Of a stretch of DNA of 14,563 nucleotides, positions 13,341 through 14,563 are shown piece after piece. The DNA comes from Bdellovibrionaceae bacterium UBA2351. Lineage in GTDB: Bacteria; Bdellovibrionota; Bdellovibrionia; Bdellovibrionales; Bdellovibrionaceae. The position numbers were made by a program, and so were the translations under genes. How positions within the stretch are numbered: position 1 is the stretch's first letter; every line of letters starts with the position of its first letter. The stretch is from positions 633 to 15,195 of the forward strand of contig DDTZ01000098.1 in NCBI GenBank assembly GCA_002344565.1, given 5' to 3'. The notes below the pieces were generated by a model. It was given only the letters and a program-made list of their open reading frames with translations. It did not search any database and was not told the DNA's origin.

Positions 13341-14420
13341 ATGAATCTGTACGTTAGTTGCTTTACCTCAGGCGTATTTCTATTATTAGTGGGCTGTGGT
13401 TCTGGCTCGTCACTTGTTTCTATAAGTGTCCCAAGTATTGGGACGGACACGGAAACTGTTCCCGACAATTCTAATACAAATCCAGGAACGGGAGGTGGGG
13501 GTAGTTCTTCACCTGCACCGACGACGTGTCCGACTCACTTTATAAAGGTTCCCGCCAATTCAAGTCTGGGAACTGCCGATTTTTGTCTGGCAAAATTTGA
13601 AATGAAAGCTTCGTTAAATGATGGTACCGCGGTATTTGACGGGAACAATAATGGAACTCCATTAGATGTTTCATTGCATAAGCCGGAATCACGTCCAGAT
13701 GGGATTCCTTGGGTACGTATCACTCTTTCTCAAGCGGCTGCTGAGTGTACGAGTCTTGGAGCAGATTACCATTTATCAACCGTAAAGGAATGGCAAGCGG
13801 CAGCTTTAAATGTTGAGTCAGTGGCTTCTAATTGGAGCGGTAATTCAGTAGGTAGCGGGACGATTATTCGCGGACATTCTGACGGTGCGATTTCAGCATC
13901 CGCGGTTACCGATGGTTATGCAGTCAGTACCACTGTTTATTTGTTAGGAGCAAAAAACGCGACGGATCCATTTGGTGGAACGGGGCAGACTTCAGGAAAT
14001 CAAAAACGCACCCATACGCTCTCGAACGGCGAAATTATTTGGGATATGCCGGGAAATGCGCGCGAGATTGTAGACCCAAACGGAAGTGCCGTCGGTGTGA
14101 ACTACACGGGTCCAACTAGTTCGGGTTTCTATGAGGTCCTAGGAACAGAGTTGTCATCAACGATTTCTAGTTTAACATTTACATCTGGTTCCGGAGGATT
14201 GTCGTTAGCTTGGTTTACGCCAGCGACGACGGCGCTCAATAATACCACTCATGAAATTGGTCGTGCCTATATCAATAGTGGCGCTCGAACCGATCGCATG
14301 ATCACTCGCGGTGGAAATTTTAGTAGTGGAAATAGCCCTGGATTATTCGCGGTGGATTTTGATTCGGCCACTACAGGAACATCATCCTCAGCTAGTTTCC
14401 GCTGTGTAAAGAGTTTATAA
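13341..14420 (+). CDS. Lipoprotein with FGE/SUMF1-like domain, enzyme cysteines absent
   Basis: This 359-residue protein has a lipoprotein signal peptide with lipobox LVGC (Cys19), a low-complexity Gly/Ser/Pro/Thr linker (about 30-62), then a domain resembling the formylglycine-generating enzyme (SUMF1) family. Landmarks are FIKVP, FCLAKFEMK, PWVRITLSQAAAECTSLGADYHLSTVKEWQAAA, GEIIWDMPGNAREIVD and the C-terminal RGGNFSSGNSPG...SFRCV. True FGE enzymes have two catalytic cysteines in the RGGSFLC...YC region; here those positions are Ser and Gly, so formylglycine activity is unlikely. A binding role, as in C-type-lectin-like relatives of this fold, is more likely but is inference. The start at ATG 13341 has a strong GGAGGG site that is part of a hairpin. 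A stem-loop follows the stop by 24 bases. It is a separate unit from the porin, 105 bases upstream. Confidence 0.85.
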   Translation: MNLYVSCFTSGVFLLLVGCGSGSSLVSISVPSIGTDTETVPDNSNTNPGTGGGGSSSPAPTTCPTHFIKVPANSSLGTADFCLAKFEMKASLNDGTAVFDGNNNGTPLDVSLHKPESRPDGIPWVRITLSQAAAECTSLGADYHLSTVKEWQAAALNVESVASNWSGNSVGSGTIIRGHSDGAISASAVTDGYAVSTTVYLLGAKNATDPFGGTGQTSGNQKRTHTLSNGEIIWDMPGNAREIVDPNGSAVGVNYTGPTSSGFYEVLGTELSSTISSLTFTSGSGGLSLAWFTPATTALNNTTHEIGRAYINSGARTDRMITRGGNFSSGNSPGLFAVDFDSATTGTSSSASFRCVKSL

Positions 14421-14444
14421 AACCAAATCTGTTTTTGTAACAGG

Positions 14445-14473
14445 AAACACGCTTGTGCAAGATAGGCGTGTTT
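14445..14473 (+). terminator. Stem-loop after the SUMF1-like lipoprotein gene
   Basis: AAACACGC (14445-14452) and GCGTGTTT (14466-14473) pair perfectly, and inner pairs including two G·U extend the stem to 12 bp with a 5-base loop. It starts 24 bases after the stop at 14420. The T-run is short (GTTTACGTT), so it is a plausible but not ideal intrinsic terminator. Confidence 0.6.
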
Positions 14474-14525
14474 ACGTTAAAAGAAAATCAAAAGTTATCA
14501 AAGTACTGTAAAAATCCAAAAAACT

Positions 14526-14533
14526 GCCGATAA
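14526..14533 (+). promoter_or_regulatory. GCCGATAA box at window end, possible sigma-28 -10 element
   Basis: The octamer equals the consensus sigma-28 -10 box. The nearest -35-like TAAA (14509-14512) is 13 bases upstream, short of the usual 15, so the promoter call is weak. Any gene it would drive lies beyond or at the window edge; an ATG at 14541 has no ribosome site. Confidence 0.3.
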
Positions 14534-14563
14534 GTTATATATGAAATTGAATGCTCAATGGTC

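Noticed and set aside
13341..14420. Diversity-generating retroelement variable protein
   Set aside because: The fold and lipoprotein form fit, but no reverse transcriptase, template repeat or accessory gene is in the window, and the RGG...FRC ending is normal for the SUMF1 family.
14541..14563. Start of a further plus-strand gene (MKLNAQW)
   Set aside because: Only 7 codons are visible and no ribosome-binding site precedes the ATG; it cannot be supported.

Overview
The window looks like part of a chromosome from a predatory bacterium of the Bdellovibrio type (Bdellovibrionota). This is inferred, not proven. The supporting signs are moderate-to-low GC, dense short-gap operons, many lipoproteins and secreted proteins, a small lipoprotein followed by a gene whose N-terminus resembles the large Bdellovibrio surface-fibre proteins, two cysteine-cluster (YkgJ-type) proteins, and two chemotaxis transcription units. 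No rRNA, tRNA, CRISPR array, insertion sequence or prophage gene was seen. No stretch over 300 bases lacks a gene. The longest gap is 8160-8430 (271 bases), which holds the map terminator, an inverted repeat and the chemotaxis operon promoter.

Layout, left to right. (1) 1-590, minus strand: a 97-residue lipoprotein and, 5 bases downstream, the start of a secreted surface protein that runs off the window. (2) 746-1207, minus: a two-CBS-domain protein, with a 198-base upstream region carrying three inverted repeats. (3) 3724 down to 1406, minus: an exported M23/LytM-like peptidase followed by two YkgJ-type cysteine-cluster proteins. (4) 8159 down to 3801, minus: a compact chemotaxis operon of a soluble double-PAS chemoreceptor, CheR, CheD and a triple-CheW scaffold. 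CheR/CheD overlap by 4 bases, as do CheD and the longest CheW reading frame. (5) 10402 down to 8431, minus: a secreted protein gene broken by an in-frame TAA, then a type I methionine aminopeptidase gene ending in a good intrinsic terminator. (6) 10613-13235, plus: a transmembrane Cache-domain chemoreceptor followed 10 bases later by a TorF-like outer-membrane porin. (7) 13341-14420, plus: a lipoprotein with a formylglycine-generating-enzyme-like (SUMF1) fold that lacks the enzyme's cysteines.

How the parts fit. The two receptors, CheR, CheD and the CheW scaffold are one sensory module: receptors, receptor methylation, receptor deamidation and array coupling. CheA, CheY and CheB are absent from the window and must be elsewhere. 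Both chemotaxis units are preceded, about 35-40 bases from the start codon, by a GCCGAA-type box with an AT-rich TNAATTT element upstream, resembling sigma-28 (FliA) flagellar promoters. This suggests co-expression with motility.

The most unusual signals are: two genes whose Shine-Dalgarno sequence is the 3' arm of a perfect inverted repeat (3728-3751 and 13298-13336), suggesting translational gating; the nonsense-split secreted protein; the porin-chemoreceptor pairing; a CheD with Lys at the position of the active-site Thr; and several well-formed dyads in promoter regions. I did not find a clearly new multi-gene defence or mobile system.
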